Shown in pieces: positions 14,367-27,089 of a DNA stretch of 64,000 bases. The notes beneath the pieces were generated by a model that was given only the letters and a program-made list of their open reading frames with translations, did not search any database and was not told the origin of the DNA. A program made the translations under genes and the position numbers. Source of the DNA: Acanthochlamys bracteata (Eukaryota > Streptophyta > Magnoliopsida > Pandanales > Velloziaceae); NCBI GenBank assembly GCA_019914995.1, contig CM034141.1, positions 2,108,001 to 2,172,000 of the forward strand, in the 5' to 3' direction. Position 1 is the first letter of the stretch, and each line of letters opens with the position of its first letter.

Positions 14367-17300
14367 TCAAAGACAGTTTTTAGGATATCTTACTCGAGAA
14401 GTAAATGGAATACGGAGTGTTTTAATTTCCAACCCAGCAGATACTCTGACATCTATGCCAAGGCTGTCAACGCCAATCACACTTGCTTCCTAAAAAGGAT
14501 CACTTGTATTAAATAGGTTGTTGTTTTGGCAAATAAAAATTTTCGCAGCTAGACCCTTCCATTAAAATCAAGCCATCTAGAAGCACTGAAGCTTCGATTC
14601 ATACACAGGCAACAGATGAGCAAATCTTACCTCAACATTAAGACCCTTTTTCTTTCGACAAAGTGTTCTAAGTGCAGCCTTATGCTCACTAAGGCGTTTT
14701 ATTATTGCAGGAGCTGAGCCCACAAGTAAATCGGGTTCTGCATCTTGAAAGTCTTCTAAACGTACCATTGCCTGCATAAAGATAAGGAGTTGACAGACTT
14801 ACAAGGTTCCACTATCAGAGAGAATTGACGCATTGTTAATTTCGTAAGAGGAACTTAGGGGGAAAAAAGTAGTGCACGTCTTCAAAATGAATCAAATTGT
14901 CATTGACAAAGAGTGGTATGGCAATCGTAAGATATGTACATAATCAATTCATAATCTGCATACGAAGCACAAGAAACTGAAGAAAGTACTTGTCTAATTA
15001 ACTACAACTTGGAAAGTGCTTACCTGATCACCATATACAGAAAGTAGCTCTATAGACAAAATCTCTAGCTTGTAAATCATTGGATCACCTTTGTAGTTTT
15101 CGGGATTAAAACTTGGCACTTGCTCATCTACATAAAAGATTCTCTAAGTTAATTACGATACACAAAAGAAAGTCAAAAAATTAAAAATGAAAAACAAGTG
15201 CTTACCAATCAAGTCAAAACCTCTAGTTGCTTGTTCCTCTTCATCGTCCAACTCATCTGCATGTTGCACTAGCACATTACAGCAGCTGAAAAAGGTGGTC
15301 TCAAGAACTTTTGATGCTATGTACAACACAGACATTATAGCATATAATGAAGTACCTTTCCAGTCAGATGTGTAACCTTCACTGCTTTCAGGGTGTAATA
15401 ATCTCCTTATATATGACATTTCATCTATCAAAACAGGTCTAAGACAACCCATGATGCAGAGACCATTTGATGGATGATTCAATATTTTCCCGCACCAGGA
15501 GTTCACTGACTGTTCAATAACATAAAGAGACTTTGGCTATAAGCTTGCTGAAAACAAATCAAGTTTGCTGAGGTGGAGAACAAAAAGCTGGGGTAGGCAA
15601 CATAATCTAGAATTTCAAGAAAACAGTAAATAGGAATCAAGTCAATTGCAAAACTGCTCCTTAAAAGAAGACCAACGACAGTCCAGAAATTAGTGGGTAC
15701 CTCTTGATGCTCCCACAATGCCTCCACCAAGGTGAGCTGAATTATCTCTACGAAGTATGAACAAATGGGACGAAAATACAGAAGCAATAGTAGGATGATG
15801 AGAATCAAACTAGGAAGGTTCTCACTGTAAGTAGTTGAACCTACTTCTATGTGAAAAATAATCAATCCTTTCTTGGTAAGATTTCTGAAAATTATCCTTC
15901 AATCACAGGTCATAACATGTCGATAATTGCTTTCAATGGCTAAACACAGAATTTGGTTTTTTGAAAGGACCTCCATAACTTACAAAAGTAACTTCACTGT
16001 CATGAATTGCTCACTTGAGAACTTGTTAACCAATACCTATAAATACAAGCTAGTTTACAAGAAAACATACAGTTCCGTACATTTAAACTTGATACTGTCA
16101 AGGTCCTTTTTCTAAGTGTTGATAATTGCATATCTTAATTTCTCCTTCAACTTAATAACAAAAAACATGTTCCTAGCGGATAAGGACAAAAGGACGTGAA
16201 TGATCAAACCTTATAAAGCATTATATACCTTTGTCAAACACTTGGCAAAATATAAAGGATGAATGTAGCGCAACGTATCCGGCATCCCCCATTCTATAAG
16301 AACATCAGTTATCTCTGTACCATAACTCTGCAGCAAAAAAGTTACACATAAGTTACAAGCACTGGGTGCATGGTTAAATTGATGCAAGCAACTTCCTGAA
16401 ACCTTGTAGTCTTCATTGAGTTCCCTATCTCTAGTCTCCGCACTGTGAAAATTGTTAGTTTGTGGAGACATCCAACGCACAGGGCTATCAATTCCTATCA
16501 GAACAGTCTGTGAAAATATGACATGAATCAGGACAAGAAATATGGTTTCCCCTAACTATTCTCGAGCAGCAATGTAGACTTCACTCACCACATCATTACT
16601 TGCTTCATCATCTTGCACAATGTTTTCATCATCAGAAACTTCAAAAAATATATCTGCAACATTCACAAAAATGGCAAAAAGATTTATAACATATACTCAT
16701 CCATGTGCAAGATATTAGGTGTCTAAGTAGGAGCGGAAAGAAAGGTAAAACTCATGTCTACAAATGGAAGCCAGTATAGGTTATTACCTAGATAGGGTAA
16801 AATTATGTATCTTTCATATGCGTACGTGTTATTCCTTCAACCAGAGTATAATCCTCAATGATTTTTGGCAAATAGTTCTTAATAGAATCCTATCGTAGAA
16901 CTATGCAGTAATTTTATGGTTTTCCAAACTAAAAGGACTCAAGGGTTTGGGTGCATCAAGCCTGAAACCAAGTGGATATTTTTTTCTTTAAGTCTCATAC
17001 TTCTATATTATTTTACCGCTCCATCCATATCTTTTATTCAAAATGTGGATCTCAATCATTTTAAATTGAGTCATAACATTTAGATTTATCCTTCGCTAGG
17101 ATTGTCCAGTGACCGGGATATCTTTTGGATAAGTACGTCATTGAGCCTTAGGTCTTAACCTCTTTGCAAAGTATCCTATTGCTGCTAAATAATAAATCAC
17201 CTTCCTTCAAACCCTTACTACAGCTAGCATTTTCTGCTAAAGATATAAACCAATATGAAAAAATGGCTCGTATAAGGCATGCACTCTGGTGTCTAAGTAT

Positions 17301-19450
17301 TTCTTTATAGCAAAGTCCCCAAATCTGATCAGTGAATATCACACTTTGAAAGCAGAAATGTTTATTGTTGAGATAAAACTTTAACTTTGGTACATAAAGC
17401 AAGTTCTTTTTAATCATAAAGTTATCTTTCCCACCAATCAAACCAATAAAAAACTTATTTTACTTAAATTTAAGTGTTAAAGTTGTTGACTAGATTTATT
17501 ATTGCTTCTCACATGTTTTACCAAACTCAGTACATGAACGCGTTCTCCAAATCTATAGCCTGCCATAAGATCAGGTAGATAAATTTGTATAACTACACAG
17601 TATGCAACATTGTACCAGTTGATCTAAGAGCAACAAAAGCATGTTCCAGTTTCGTGGTTCATAAAAAACATAAAAACAACACTTATTGCATCAAACGCCT
17701 GCCATTGAAACTGTACCGTTTCTAATAGTTGGATAAAAGTAACAGTTGCAAGTTGGTGCTTGCTATATGTCTTACTGAAATTAGAGTGTAACTAAGATCA
17801 GATGAATACGAACCTCCATAGTCATCGATAATATACCGAAACTCAGTCCATGAAACATGTCCATGTGGCTCATTGTGAAATCTTCCAGGAAAAACCAGCA
17901 AAGCCTTCTGATTAGCCTACAAAGTGCAATAGATAACAACTCTTGTAAAATAAGAATGGCAGCTAAAAGGGAAGAGAACTTCAAAATCAAGCAACTATTA
18001 CTCCTGGACAAACAGATGATGCCTGCCTAAGCACAAGACATATTAGCACATTGGCATCAGAAGAAAATATTATATCACCTCAACAGTTGTCCTGGCTATT
18101 TCAGCATGTGTCAGCCGCAAATCTCTGACCTTTCTACGACCCTTAATTTCTTCAAGAGGATGGTAACCTCCAACCCCTATGTGCATGGGTGACTCCGGTA
18201 CAGAGTCTGGGTGATCTGCAGCAACCCGTACTTTTGCCATGGGGATATCTAACTCAGGAGACAACCAATAAGACTGCTTTGTACCAAAATATGGGTTTCT
18301 GCATCTAAAGCTGAAGTAAAATAGGACAGATATTAGACAAATACATGACTAATCATGTAAAGCAGGCCAAGAGTACAAGAACTCAGAAACATTTACAATC
18401 TATGAACTCAAAAGCATTTTAAGAGTAGCTCAATCGAAATCAAAATACATGCGACTAGATTCATGTTTCTTTGATCACCTACAATAGATAGAACCAGAAA
18501 AGTTAAACCTACTGCCAGCCTTCTCCTGTCGCATAGCATCAAGGACAAAATATATATACCTGATGCTAGATGAATCAAATCTTCGATTTCCATATGGTTG
18601 TTTGCCCAAGTTAGCCAAAGTACCACCAGCAGTAGAACAGCAAAATCCTTCTCGGTCACATAGGTGGCACTGATTAGATGCTGCACCAAATGATGCTATA
18701 TGATTAGGCACAACTCGTATATGAATTCCAAAGGTAACTTTCCTGTAAATTGCAAATTCAAGAATCCTAATGACAACCTCTCATGCAATAATTGATGCCA
18801 GTTAAAACCATTCCCTTTTCAGTTTCATAAAGGAATACTTCCTTGCTTTCTGTAGGATAAATCCTGTTTTGTCGCACTTGCATCAGAAATTTTCCTAAGT
18901 GAGGAATGTATCGACATAATAAGCCCAATGCAGACCTTGAAAAGCCACTTCTTTACTAACACCAATAGCGCAAACACAAAAAGCACTTTCCAAGCTGCTA
19001 GATCTCAGAGCAGAGTGCTTCAATTCAACTTGAAAAGCCCCGCAACATTTTGCTTTGGGGAGATCTCATTCGATATCTCCTAATGTTTAAAGTAGTTTTT
19101 AAAAAAAAAGTCTTAAACTCGAGTGAACAACCAAAGAGAACATATTGGCATCTCATGATCTTCATGGAAAAACTTAAAACTAAGCAAACGCACAATTTCA
19201 CCGTACATCAGGACACCAACGACCCAATTCGCTCATTCTTATATTGACTTAGAGCATTAGAACGTTAATTAGACATAACTCTTCTTTTCGGCAAAAGAAA
19301 GCAAGGAAAAGAAATGGGTACTCCTGATTTAAACCGATATTGTTATCTCTTGAAAATTGTTGAACTTTCTCTTCAAAATCGAACCAAAAGATTTTCACTA
19401 AATTGTCGAGTTCTCATTCCCTCACCTTGATAAAACAGTCCCACAGCCAT
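14367..19450 (-). CDS. conserved plant protein of unknown function, multi-exon
   Basis: I traced minus-strand exons at 18742-18560, 18304-18079, 17916-17814, 16653-16589, 16507-16403, 16327-16229, 15736-15701, 15509-15356, 15307-15206, 15127-15024, 14771-14631 and 14489-14367. They join in frame with GT-AG introns to about 475 residues. The best start is ATG at 19450 in a 25-base exon ending at 19426. It stays in frame only if the next exon opens at 18737 (acceptor AAAG) rather than 18742, so the N-terminus is unsettled. Visible features are an N-terminal Cys/His cluster (CHLCDREGFCC), an SPELDIPMAKVRV stretch, FPGRFHNEPHGHVSWTEF, acidic tracts DDENIVQDDE and ELDDEEEQ, and a basic LCRKKKG. 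I do not recognise the family. The C-terminus ends at TGA (14369-14367) or continues through a GTAAGA donor at 14399. The 36-base exon 15736-15701 is the weakest. Confidence 0.75.
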
Positions 19451-19877
19451 TCCCCCAAAATTAGAAATCTCTCTACAACTGTAACCTTCTTCTTGGAATC
19501 TTGAAGAATGTCGATCAATGGTCGATCATGAATTTTTCCTTCTTTCTTCTGAGGTATGATCAAAAAACCTTATTCAAAAAAAAGAAAAGAAATCTCTGTT
19601 TTTTCTTTTTGTTATTTTTACTGTCTGAAGGAAAAGAACAATAAAAAAATGGCAATGGCGTGCGTCAGTCAGTGTAGATGTGGACTGGCTTCTGTTTCTG
19701 TTGTTTCAGTTTCAGTTCCAGTTCTTATTGGGCTTTTCTGCAGATGCAGATACGGACGAAACATAACCGGCCCGCACGAAATAAGCATGTTTTTAGTTTT
19801 CATGTTGATTTTTTTGGAAATTGTTTTTTTAGAAACTGCCCACCTTTTGATGAAAACGGCAATGGCATGGAAAAAAC

Positions 19878-20383
19878 TAGGGGTGGCAATATGAATTCGT
19901 GGATCAGTTCTGAATCGACTCATATAATAATCGGGTCAAAAAATTCAATCCTAATCCGACCCATTTATTTATATGGGTCAAAATTGTCAACCCTAATCCA
20001 ACCTATTTATAACCGGATCAAACTCGGGTTGACCTATTTAATAATTAAATTATTAAATAAAAATTATAAATATTAATTTTTAATAATAATATATCAAAAT
20101 TATTAATTATGATGTATTTAAAAAGAAAAAATATTAATCTTGACAAATTTATAAATTAAATAAAAATTAATTAAAATTAAGATAAATTAAATATATATAT
20201 ATACAAATTAAATTCAAATTTTTTGCTATTTTTTTCTAATTTTTAAGTAATATATACTATATAAATAGTTAAACAGATCATTTTCGGGTCGATCCGAAAT
20301 CGACCCAAACCCGTTTAAAGTTTGACCCGAATTCGACCTTTTCGAGTCGGATTTTCGGATCGGGTTAATTTTTGCTACCCCTA
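19878..20383. mobile_element. nonautonomous hAT element (MITE), copy B
   Basis: The ends are TAGGGGTGGCAA and TTTTGCTACCCCTA. The flanks are GAAAAAAC and AAAAAAAC, an 8-bp target duplication with one mismatch. Read on the minus strand it matches copy A at 12037 closely, including the CGACCCGAAAATGATC block and the AT core. It sits about 400 bases upstream of the promoter side of the unknown minus-strand gene. Confidence 0.88.
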
Positions 20384-21094
20384 AAAAAAACTGGTCTTTA
20401 GCAATTACACGAGCATCCAAATTTTATATTATGTAGAGTTTTAAAATCCATGCACACTCATGTGAATATTGAATACATATAAGTGCTTTTAAAAAAATAT
20501 TAAAACGAAGAATATTTTAAATTTTTTTAAATAAGTTTTAATTTTTATTAAAAAATAGAAATAAATAATAGCAAGATATTACGATGTAATTTTTTGTAAT
20601 TTTTAAAATTGTTTTTGATTTGTAAATTTTGTAGAAAAATTCTTTACAATGTAAAGTAAAAAGATAAAATTAAAAAAAAAAATTGAAAAGCAATTCCAAA
20701 CGGTACCTTCTTATACTACTCCATAATTTAGTTTATACTACTACTTTTCATTAATATTTGTTATAATGTTTCAAATTATGTATAACATTATGATCTAGTA
20801 GTACGAATTATGTATAATTTGTTATAACAATATAAATTTGTTTGAAATTTATACTACTTTTCATTAATTAATCTTTTTTTAAAATAGTTTTGAATATATT
20901 TTTATTTATTTTAATAAAAATGAAGATGTATCAAAAAATTATTCCTAACATGAGCATATATTGAGAGAGACTAACGAAAAGTATACAATATAATTTAAAA
21001 AATATTAAATGCACGTAACAACATTTGATTATACAATATTTCAAATAATTATTGTTTGTCATTTTAATATTAAAATATATATGATTCTGAGTGT

Positions 21095-21322
21095 GTTCAG
21101 TATTGCTTTTATAAAATTATTTCTAATTTTTTAATTTAGTTTTTTTAATAATTTTTGTAATATTTCACAGAATTTATTTAAAAATTTAAAAAATATAAAA
21201 AAATTTATATCATAAAATTTTAATATTATTTATTTTTATTATATTTTGAAATTACAAAATAGAACTTATTTTTAAGATAAAACAAAAATATTTATATTTT
21301 ATAAATATTTCCAAAAAGCTCC
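21095..21322 (+). repeat. AT-rich dispersed repeat, copy 4
   Basis: This copy keeps the AAAATTTAAAAAATATAAAA core followed by ATTATTTATTTTTATTATAT. The left edge reads GTGTTCAGTATTGC and the right edge CCAAAAAGCTCC. No target duplication is visible. Confidence 0.45.
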
Positions 21323-22736
21323 TATATGATTGGTCATAGGAAACCAAAAATTATTGAAATATTCTTCTTTAGTTTCACCTAGTCGTTAGATACTTAGATT
21401 GTTCAAAAGAAGGACTAAATGTCGCAAAGAAATGGAAATATATGAACTATAAGATTTGTGAAACTGAAATCAAATAGAGTTTATACTGTATGTTTATCTA
21501 GAGAATAAGCGCACACGTATTTCATTTAACTTTAATTAATTTTTGAAATATAAATTCATGCAGAATAGATGGTACCCAAATGTAATAACAATTATATCAA
21601 AGTATGTGGCTGGCTTCATTCACTAGACGGGCTCTTCCGCATGGTTTTGGCATTGCTTATCTTTATTTTTATTTTTAGAGTATTTTAATATTTATTTAAA
21701 TTTTAATAGATAATATATATTTTTATACATGCACATAATTTATTTATTTATTTTTAAAAAGTTTACTTCTTAGAAAACTTTTTTTATTTCAAGAGTTTTA
21801 TTTATAATAAACGACCATTTGATTTTTAAAATTAGAGGATTGTTAAATTCTATTCTTTTTTGGGTATTATAAAAAGTTAACTTGAAAAAATAACAACTAT
21901 TTCACATTTTCTGTGACTTAAAATAACAACCAATTTCCAGCTATGATACAACATCATTTTAACATAGAAATGGCCACTAAAATGTATGCTTCATTATGGC
22001 ATTTTTTTTTAACTCTTTTTGTCTAAGATGAGGTCTTATGTAAGTTTTTCTAAAATAGCTTAGAATACTCTAGATAATCTAAAATATTTTCACTATATAA
22101 GATATTATGAAAATAGAGATATTTTATATAGATATTATGTAACAATATTTCGAACTATGTATTCTCTACCGTTTGATCAAAACAATCTTTAATATCCATA
22201 GAGGAGATGGAAAAATTATAAATAAAGAAAGTTGAGCCATCAACAAGAATTGTAAATAAGCATAGTGATATAAAAAAAATTTTTTCAAAAGCTATTTTGC
22301 GAGTGTTCATTTTTTTCTTAAAGTTCTTTTTTTCATAAAATTTTAGTTATTTTTGGTAGTTTACTTAGATAAAGACTGACTTAGCCATAATAAAATATGA
22401 CTAAGTACTATAAGGAAAAAGATAAAACTATAGATTTGTGATATAATTCATCAATATAACTAGTTGGTAATTTAGGAGTAGGTTGGTAGTGTTTATAAGA
22501 TAACTTTTTTTAAATATAAAATTTTTAAAATTTTTAAACATAAATTATTAAAAAAAAATAAAATTTGTACATATAAAATTTTTATAGCATATTTAATTTT
22601 TGAAAACTTATACGAAGCACTATACAAAATCTATAAATTATTTATTTAAAGTAATAGGTATTTGGAAATTAATATCATGTTTGCCCTAAGCGGGCCAAGC
22701 GGCGTTTGACATTGTGTTTGTCGGTATTTCAAATAT

Positions 22737-22912
22737 TGTGTTTTATTTATATGTTTTGATAATTTTTTAATAATATTTTATAAATTTATTTAAAATTTTT
22801 TAATATATAAAAAATTAAATTATAAAAATTTATTATTATTTTATTTACTTTTTAAACATAAAAATTATTTTTAAATAATAAAAATATTTTTATTAAAAAA
22901 TTATTTTATAAG
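22737..22912 (+). repeat. AT-rich dispersed repeat, copy 5
   Basis: It contains AATAATATTTTATAAATTT and then TTTATTATTATTTTATTTA. It begins after GGCGTTTGACATTGTG and ends about 50 bases before the TATA box of the next gene, so this insertion forms the distal promoter of the trihelix-like gene. Confidence 0.45.
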
Positions 22913-22960
22913 TAGTTTACCGGCGGTCCTAATTAACTTTGTTCCAACTTTTATCACAGT

Positions 22961-23022
22961 TATATATACTTCAGGGTCTTCGGACAGAAGCGAAGGTGTT
23001 GAAAATAGAAAAATAAAAAAGA
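22961..23022 (+). promoter_or_regulatory. TATA box and short leader of the trihelix-like gene
   Basis: TATATATA at 22961-22968 lies about 55 bases before the start codon at 23023. The 5' UTR is therefore inferred to be only about 25-30 bases. Confidence 0.5.
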
Positions 23023-24180
23023 ATGAAGCAGAATCAACAGAAGCAGAAGCGAAAGAGATGGACAGAAGAAGAAGAGCGAACGCTGATCAACGTCTGCTCT
23101 TCCAAATTCTCTTCCCTCTTCAACTCCCGTCTCCGCGCTCGCCGTGAGAAGCGTTTGCAACCCGTCGCCGATGCCGTTAACACCGCTCACCACAACCTCG
23201 ATCCATCCTCTTTCCCTTTCCGTTGGTCCTGGCGAGACGTATCAATCAAGCTCCATAATATGCGGAACCAGTTCCTACGACTCAAGCTTAAACTCATCAA
23301 CTCATCATCATCGTCAGAACCCAATCCCAACTCTGGAATTGAAAATTTTCGTTTTGGTTATGATGATGCTACGCTTGTTTGGTCCAATTTTTTGTTGTAT
23401 AAGCAGGTTTTCGGTGACCTAGATGTCGATAAGTATCGGATTTCATCTTCAGCTGCTGCTGATGCTGGCGAATCTAGTTCTTATTCGACTTCTTCTTCTT
23501 CTTCTACTGATGATGATGAACAAGAACAGCGACAGGGAGAAGAAATTTCCATCAACAATCAGCAGCAGGAACACCATCACCGGCATGTTATAACTCAAAG
23601 ACTGCAAGCACAACGAGAATCTAGCATAATTGAAGAGCAGAAGAAGCGAAGGCGAGTAATCACAAAAACAAGAGTAGAACGACGGAGGGCAATGTTGGGG
23701 AGGAGGATTGTTGAGCTTGAAGAGTGTTTGTTGGAACGACAAGAGAAGCGGCGGGAGCGAGAGGCAGCAAGGGAAATGGAAGAGGAGGAGAAGAGGAAGG
23801 AAAGGATGTTGAGCAATATGAGGGAATATGAGGATATGGAGAGGAAGATGAGGAACAGTAGGAGGAGATGGGAACAGAAAATGGAGGAGGAAGAGATGGA
23901 GTGGAGGGAAAGAGTGATGATGATACAGGTGGAGCATGAGCGCCAGATGATGCAGTTGCATGCTGATGCCTGCACGGCGCAGCTGCACGTGCTTGGTGCA
24001 GTTGTCCGCGCTGTGTGCCAGTTTGTCGGGCCAGCAAGCGGTGGAGGTGGAGATGGCATGCTTGGAGGATTCACCCACCAGGTGATGCATAATTTGCATC
24101 AGCACGAAGAAGAGTCACCAGATAGCTTGGTTGGGGATGATGGGAAGAATGACGGGAGTTCATCTGGGCACTTCTTGTAG
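23023..24180 (+). CDS. trihelix/Myb-SANT-like DNA-binding protein with coiled coil
   Basis: This is an intronless reading frame of 385 residues. Residues 10-92 resemble a trihelix or Myb-SANT-like fold: RKRWTEEEERTLINVC supplies the first Trp, and WSWRDVSIKLHNMRNQFLRL supplies the later Trp and the amphipathic last helix. A second conserved-looking block (FRFGYDDATLVWSNFLLYK) follows at about 107-125. Next come a Ser/Asp-rich linker, a basic cluster KKRRR near 207 that could act as a nuclear signal, and a long Glu/Arg-rich helix (about 215-310) that should form a coiled coil for dimerisation. The tail is Gly-rich and acidic. A nuclear transcription-factor role is inferred from the fold. Similar plant proteins are often mislabelled golgin-like because of the coiled coil. 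The first ATG after the TATA box was chosen; no in-frame upstream ATG competes. Confidence 0.82.
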   Translation: MKQNQQKQKRKRWTEEEERTLINVCSSKFSSLFNSRLRARREKRLQPVADAVNTAHHNLDPSSFPFRWSWRDVSIKLHNMRNQFLRLKLKLINSSSSSEPNPNSGIENFRFGYDDATLVWSNFLLYKQVFGDLDVDKYRISSSAAADAGESSSYSTSSSSSTDDDEQEQRQGEEISINNQQQEHHHRHVITQRLQAQRESSIIEEQKKRRRVITKTRVERRRAMLGRRIVELEECLLERQEKRREREAAREMEEEEKRKERMLSNMREYEDMERKMRNSRRRWEQKMEEEEMEWRERVMMIQVEHERQMMQLHADACTAQLHVLGAVVRAVCQFVGPASGGGGDGMLGGFTHQVMHNLHQHEEESPDSLVGDDGKNDGSSSGHFL

Positions 24181-27089
24181 AGCGAGGACAAGGTTTGTGC
24201 TCCTGAATCTTTTTAGTTTGTCATTTGTTCAATAATTGGGTTTTTCATTTTCCTTTAGAAGTGATAAATGAATAGAGTGTGATTTAGCATCGCTTGTGCT
24301 TATATGAGTTAAACAAAACAATTTCACTGTATCTGAATCCAATAGATATCTTGCTTCAATTGAGAAAACAATTCTGACTGCATTTTGAGAAAATGAAAGT
24401 TATTTGGAACTTAAAATGTCAAATAATGAATAAAGGTAGCCCTTTTTATCTAAGTAGGAGAGAAGAGTCAGGGCCAGAATTGCCCAGGACCTATTTCTCT
24501 TCCTGTCTGAAAAACATTTGATGTCTTATATGTTCTTTTATCCATATACTCTAAAGAATCGTAACAAGTATATTATATACGTCATAGTGTAAGGAGTTGT
24601 AACAAAGTCTTGATGCATCGTGGTGCATTATACTGGCTTTTTATCAGTGAACTGTCTAAATGCTTGATAGCTAGAGTAGATGCATAGTTACTTATTTATT
24701 GGTAACATGCCAACCACGATTTCTACTCCTCCAATGGAGAATTGTTAGGAAGAAGATTCTTGGTCACTTATGATTATGTTTGATCAAGGGAACCAAAGAA
24801 GTTTGAATTTTTTATTCAGCTATCCTTTTGTTTGTCTCTGTGAAGGACAACACCAAAGGCTTTTCTTTGTTACTTTGTAGATGCAATGTTGGCATTTATC
24901 TACATTTATATTAGAAATTGTGCCTTTGCATGGGTGAAATGAGATTTAGTTCTTCTAATTTTAGCAAAATGAAGAAATAGCAACCATATCTTAATACTAA
25001 CTAGGTATATTTTTTCTAATTTGTACTGGAGAAAGTTATTTTACTTGTTCATATTACTTCTTTGTAAGAATCGGTTACCCGGATGTCATTGGTGGTATCT
25101 ACATTAGTCGTCACTGCACTCATAGAAGTGATCTTCCCTCGAGATTATAGTGTTTTTTTCTCCCTTAGAGCAACTTTTGTAGGCATTTCCTGCATGTTAC
25201 ATGTGGATGGTCCTTACTGGATTTGTATTGCTGAGATAGAATGAATCCTAGTTTAGTCTTCTATACTTAAGAACTTGCTTACAGTGCCTTTTTTCCCCCT
25301 CCTTACAATGCTCATGTACATGTTGTGTATTGTTATTCTCCTGGGAGATGGGTAGTTGGTTACAATGTATATTTCCTAGACGTGTATTATAAGAAATGAT
25401 GTGGAAATTTGAGAATAGGTATGAGATCATACTGGCTCTTGGCAATGGAAAATGATCTGCAAATATTTATTTCAGAAATTCCTCATGTTCAAGTTTGACA
25501 TTTCCATGCTCAAGTTAAGATGAAACTTCAACTTGGGATGGAATTCATGAAACAAGCCATGGAATGATCTGTGAACCCAAGTATTAGTGTTTGATAATCT
25601 TAGAACTAGTTATGTCAAATGCTCATCCTTGTAGATCTTGTTAAGCTACCTTTTGCTCCTTTGATCATGTGTTACTGGTGATGGTTGCATTTGAGTTCAA
25701 AGTCTTTGCAAACAAAGGCTTGATTGAGGAATCTGATTGAAGTTTTCAGTTTTTTCATGAAGGAATCAACATAAGTTTTCATCATGGATAGATACACAGC
25801 AGCAAACAAAGGTCTTGCAAGAGTCGGGGACCGCTGCAAGTCATTTGTCTCTCCACAAGGTGTTGCCAGGACAAACTGTGAAGGCTCAAAAGAAAGCTTT
25901 TGTGAATTCTAAGCTTCACATAGTTCTCACTATTGGACCTATGAACATACATCATAACTGTCTCACAGTTGCACTTCGCAGGCATTTCAAAAGTAATACT
26001 TGAGCAGATCTTCAAGCAGAAACAAGGTGACATCCTATGGGATTTGCCCCCTAACCATAATATGAGAAAGATTAATATTTGCTATTACAGCTCATTAAGA
26101 TGAAGAAATCAACTGTTTGCCTCCACATCAATATTTGAGATCATCAAAAGGCACAAAGAATTATGTAGAAGTGAAACTAATGCATAAATTAAATTTCAGT
26201 GAGAATATTTGGATATTACAACACAATCCTGAGACTTTGAAAAGAATGAATGAAGATAATATCTGCCTTAAGAGTAGCTATATACACTATACAGTTTCTT
26301 TTATATAACAATTACTAAAAACTATATTGCTTTAGGCCTGCAGGCATTTATGTGTAGTCTGATGTCTGCTGAAAGGATATATCCATCACTTTGCAAGTCG
26401 ACTTTGGGTAATTTGCTTTCGCACGCTCCACCAGCTGCTGCTGCATGAGAGCTCAAGGACCCTGTTGTTGTTCAACTATTCCCTATGACTAGCCTTGACT
26501 GCACCTCTTGCTTTCCAGCAAACCCATCAGTTACAAGAATAAAACTAAGCAAGAAATTAGATGTGTGTGTGAAATAGTGTACTAGAATCTAGAGTCGGGG
26601 AATGAAGTGAAACAAAATGAGATGTGCTAATAAGATGCGAAGTCCACAAATACGAATCTACTTTAATGTGCATAGAGGGAATAGAATAAATCTAGTCCAT
26701 TAACAATTGTGCCGCAACATTGAACATATCTACTGGCAAAGCAACATTTTACTGCAAACAGGAAAAGTATAAATCAAGCATGTTCCAGCGGTTAGCATAG
26801 TATGAATATATAGCATGTATCGTGCAGATCATGTAAAATCCAAAGAATAGCATACAACATAGATCACATTGTGTTCTTAAAGGAAGAACACAACTTATAT
26901 CGAGGTATCCTTATGTTTCAGGCAAGTACTAAATGAGCAAAATTCTGTTTCAGTCCTGACTTTATAGCATGTTTTCAGTTAACTCCTTTTGAGACGTATA
27001 AATAAAGGAAGAGCAATTATAGGATTATTATTATCGACATATAAAACAAAGCGTAGAAACAGAGCATAGGCAAAATAAAAAAATCCTAC
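24181..27089. other. 3' flank of trihelix-like gene, then intergenic
   Basis: The first few hundred bases are the likely 3' UTR. Beyond that I see T-rich, transcript-like sequence but no reading frame with family features. Short open stretches at 25782-26033 on both strands overlap each other and are not supported. Confidence 0.4.

Larger units (their letters stand above)
20384..22960. other. AT-rich intergenic DNA with three repeat copies
   Basis: Dispersed AT-rich repeat copies lie at about 20490-20700 (minus orientation), 21095-21322 and 22737-22912. The rest is low-complexity A/T sequence without a gene. Confidence 0.5.

Noticed and set aside
23449..24105. Minus-strand frames opposite the trihelix-like gene
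   Set aside because: The plus-strand protein has a domain structure. The opposite frames are His/Leu/Ser-rich reflections of the GA-rich coding sequence.
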